A model generated the notes under the pieces. The model had not been told where the DNA came from, searched no databases, and saw only the letters and a program-made list of their open reading frames with translations. 7,351 bases of DNA. Source: UBA4729 sp038231175 (GTDB taxonomy: Bacteria > Patescibacteriota > Saccharimonadia > Saccharimonadales > UBA4665). The stretch covers positions 1-7,351 of the forward strand of contig JBBRLU010000033.1 in the NCBI GenBank assembly GCA_038231175.1. The letters run 5' to 3'. Made by a program: the position numbers and the translations under genes. Shown piece after piece: positions 5,864-7,351 of this stretch (position 1 is its first letter; each line of letters opens with the position of its first letter).

Positions 5864-7292
5864 GCATGATCGACTCGCCATACAGCTGCAACTCCTCTAA
5901 CAGGTAGCGCTGGCTTTCGGTAATGCTGGCCTGCTTGCCTAACTCGGTGAGCCGACCGAAATACTGCGCCAGCCGGCTACTGCCGCCACCCTCGAACAAA
6001 GCGGCTGCACAGTGGGCGTCCCAGGCAGCCCGTTCATCGGTCGTCAGGCTACGCGGGTAGTTGCGAGCTTTGTACAGTGGCAGCAGTTCCTTCAGGCGTT
6101 TGTCAGACACTCTGGCGATGTAACCGGTCAGATCGGTCGGTTCGGCACGGCGCATAGCGGCCAGTAACGGCTTGTCACCGGCCGCCAGGAAGCCGTCATA
6201 CATTCGGAAATCAACTGCTTGCTCAGTGTTAGCCAGCGCTTGTTGGCGCTCACTATCGAGCTGCCTCTGAGCAGCCAGTACCTTGGTGGCTAATTCCTGG
6301 TGCACGGTCTTCAATAGCTTAAAGTTCCGGGTCACGGTCGCCACATCCAGTTGGAGCCGCGTTTCTATGTCCGGTTTATTCATAACTCCCAAAGGTGCGA
6401 TTGCTGGGCAGTGATTGTATCTGATTGTTTTTACGGGCTTCCGCGCCGGTTTGGCGTTGGGGTCGTAGCGCCAGGCTGTAACGATATCGTCGACTGACAT
6501 AGCGGCGTATTCACGCGGGTCAAAACGGAGATCGAAAACGATGCCGCTTCTTTCGTCAGGGTGTTCAGCCAGCCACACGGCGGCCGTCGTATTGAGACTG
6601 TCGGACGGATATCTGCCACTGCTATAAACGAATGGCCGCCCGGCCGACACCAGGTCGGCGGCCTTCTTCTTCCCACGACATTCGAACAGGTACTTGAACA
6701 GTTCCGGCTGCTTGTCACGAATCAGCTTGGTGACGTTGATGGTGGCATAGACGTCGCTGAGGGCGTCGTGGGCCTGTTCGTGGGCCAGCCCATTCAGGCC
6801 GGTCAACAGTTCCAGACGGTTGGTGGGCGTGCCTTCGGCCGTAAAAGGCCACTCGATACCTTCTGGACGTAGCGCCCGCGTCATCCGGACCAGGTCGAGA
6901 ATATCCCACCGCGAGCAATCATTGACCCACTGCCACTCGTAGGGGTCGTAAAAATTGCGGTAGTGGAGGTAGCGCATGAACTCGTCGTCAAAACGGACGC
7001 TGTTAAAGCCTAGGAAGGTGGTGTTGGGCTGGACGACTTCGTCGTAAAAGAACTGCAGAAACTCAGCCTCGGTCAGACCGTCCTGTAACGTTTGCTGGGG
7101 TGTAATACCGGTGATTAATATTGCGTCAGGGCTAGGTAAGACATCGCTGGCCAGTTTGATAAACAGGTTGACCGGGTCGCCGATCGGCACTAGGTCGGCA
7201 TCGGTGCGCTGGCCGGCAAATTGCATTATACGGTCAGCACCGGCATGCAAACCAGAGGTTTCGAGGTCATAAAAGAAAAAGCTAGCCGCCAT
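5844..7292 (-). CDS. sbcB: Exodeoxyribonuclease I (ExoI)
   Basis: Processive 3'-to-5' exonuclease on single-stranded DNA, acting in mismatch repair and recombination; in E. coli it is recruited by the SSB tail. At 482 residues it matches the E. coli enzyme (475) along its length. The DEDD catalytic set is visible: D9 and E11 in FFFYDLETSG, D102 in the NSVRFDDEF motif, and H175 with D180 in QAHDALSDVYAT. These are offset by six residues from E. coli D15, E17, D108, H181 and D186. Other diagnostic stretches are LITGITPQ, YRNFYDPYEW, SRWDILDLVR and LRPEGIEWP. Residues about 200-350 correspond to the SH3-like domain and the rest to the helical C-terminal domain. The start at 7292 fits the family, since the DLET motif follows at once, but it has no properly spaced ribosome site; see the promoter entry. 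The stop is TAG. Identity is very firm. Confidence 0.97.
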   Translation of the reverse strand: MAASFFFYDLETSGLHAGADRIMQFAGQRTDADLVPIGDPVNLFIKLASDVLPSPDAILITGITPQQTLQDGLTEAEFLQFFYDEVVQPNTTFLGFNSVRFDDEFMRYLHYRNFYDPYEWQWVNDCSRWDILDLVRMTRALRPEGIEWPFTAEGTPTNRLELLTGLNGLAHEQAHDALSDVYATINVTKLIRDKQPELFKYLFECRGKKKAADLVSAGRPFVYSSGRYPSDSLNTTAAVWLAEHPDERSGIVFDLRFDPREYAAMSVDDIVTAWRYDPNAKPARKPVKTIRYNHCPAIAPLGVMNKPDIETRLQLDVATVTRNFKLLKTVHQELATKVLAAQRQLDSERQQALANTEQAVDFRMYDGFLAAGDKPLLAAMRRAEPTDLTGYIARVSDKRLKELLPLYKARNYPRSLTTDERAAWDAHCAAALFEGGGSSRLAQYFGRLTELGKQASITESQRYLLEELQLYGESIMPSDAEA

Positions 7293-7299
7293 ACCTGCC

Positions 7300-7308
7300 A
7301 GTGTAGCA
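7300..7308 (-). promoter_or_regulatory. Possible extended -10 promoter giving a leaderless sbcB mRNA
   Basis: The minus strand reads TGCTACACT, an extended -10 with 4 of 6 core matches. Its last base is followed by exactly 7 bases before the ATG of sbcB, so transcription would begin at the start codon. No -35 match is seen. Alternatively sbcB is co-transcribed with a gene ending at 7311. Confidence 0.35.
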
Positions 7309-7310
7309 CG

Positions 7311-7351
7311 CTAGCCGGTAGCGACGGCCAGGTTCATTAAAGCTTCATTAA
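7311..7351 (-). other. Window edge: possible 3' end of an upstream minus-strand gene
   Basis: One minus-strand frame is open from the edge to a TAG at 7313-7311 and reads NEALMNLAVATG, ending 18 bases before sbcB. Thirteen open codons are expected by chance about half the time, so this is only a candidate. All plus-strand frames here contain stops. Confidence 0.2.
7333..7351. repeat. Direct repeat TTCATTAA, 11-bp period
   Basis: TTCATTAA lies at 7333-7340 and again at 7344-7351, one helical turn apart, ending exactly at the window edge. It could continue outside. It might be a binding site upstream of sbcB or part of a coding end. Confidence 0.3.

Noticed and set aside
5684..5881. 65-codon minus-strand frame opposite the small membrane protein
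   Set aside because: It starts inside sbcB coding sequence in another frame and lacks a ribosome site, whereas the plus-strand frame has promoter, ribosome site and membrane-like composition.
5844..5890. Bidirectional terminator between the small gene and sbcB
   Set aside because: Only imperfect pairing (GCCTAGC against GCTTAGCC) with no T-run on either strand.
1..7351. Defence system, mobile element, CRISPR array, tRNA or rRNA
   Set aside because: No direct-repeat array, transposase or integrase frame, terminal inverted repeats, or tRNA/rRNA-like sequence was found. The helicase and ExoI are housekeeping-type families here, not paired with defence effectors.

Overview
The window is a compact bacterial segment of about 7.35 kb. 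Coding DNA is near 53% GC by hand count and uses the standard code; no reading frame needs UGA read as an amino acid. Protein style and layout (a UvrA, an ExoI and a divergent DEAH helicase with almost no space between genes) suggest a Candidate Phyla Radiation bacterium, most likely Saccharibacteria (TM7). That is an impression from sequence style, not a proven assignment.

Layout: four genes lie on the minus strand and one small gene on the plus strand. Reading from the right, 7292-5844 encodes exonuclease I (sbcB). Tail to tail with it, and overlapping its last 20 bases, a 67-residue predicted membrane protein is encoded on the plus strand at 5660-5863. A 259-bp AT-rich divergent spacer (5401-5659, about one third GC) follows. 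It holds a near-consensus plus-strand promoter with 11-bp direct repeats spaced 22 bp apart. Then come an 872-residue DEAH-family helicase (5400-2782), an unrecognised 243-residue protein with a basic linker (2711-1980), and uvrA (1917 to beyond base 1). uvrA is cut by the window edge inside the Walker A region of its second ATPase half.

Three of the five genes act on nucleic acids: damage recognition, 3'-5' single-strand digestion, and NTP-driven unwinding. The helicase, the unknown gene and uvrA are co-directional, but the last two each appear to have their own promoter in the 60-70 bp gaps before them. They are therefore neighbours and not necessarily one operon. uvrA carries a perfect 16-bp palindrome between its -35 and -10 elements, the best operator candidate in the window and a plausible DNA-damage control site.

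I see no tRNA, rRNA, CRISPR array, insertion sequence, integrase or convincing terminator. The best leads are regulatory (the uvrA palindrome, the 22-bp-spaced repeats, a possible leaderless sbcB mRNA, a 5' stem-loop displaying a ribosome site) and two unrecognised proteins. All four visible stop codons are TAG, which is unusual. I do not see a new multi-gene system such as a defence island.
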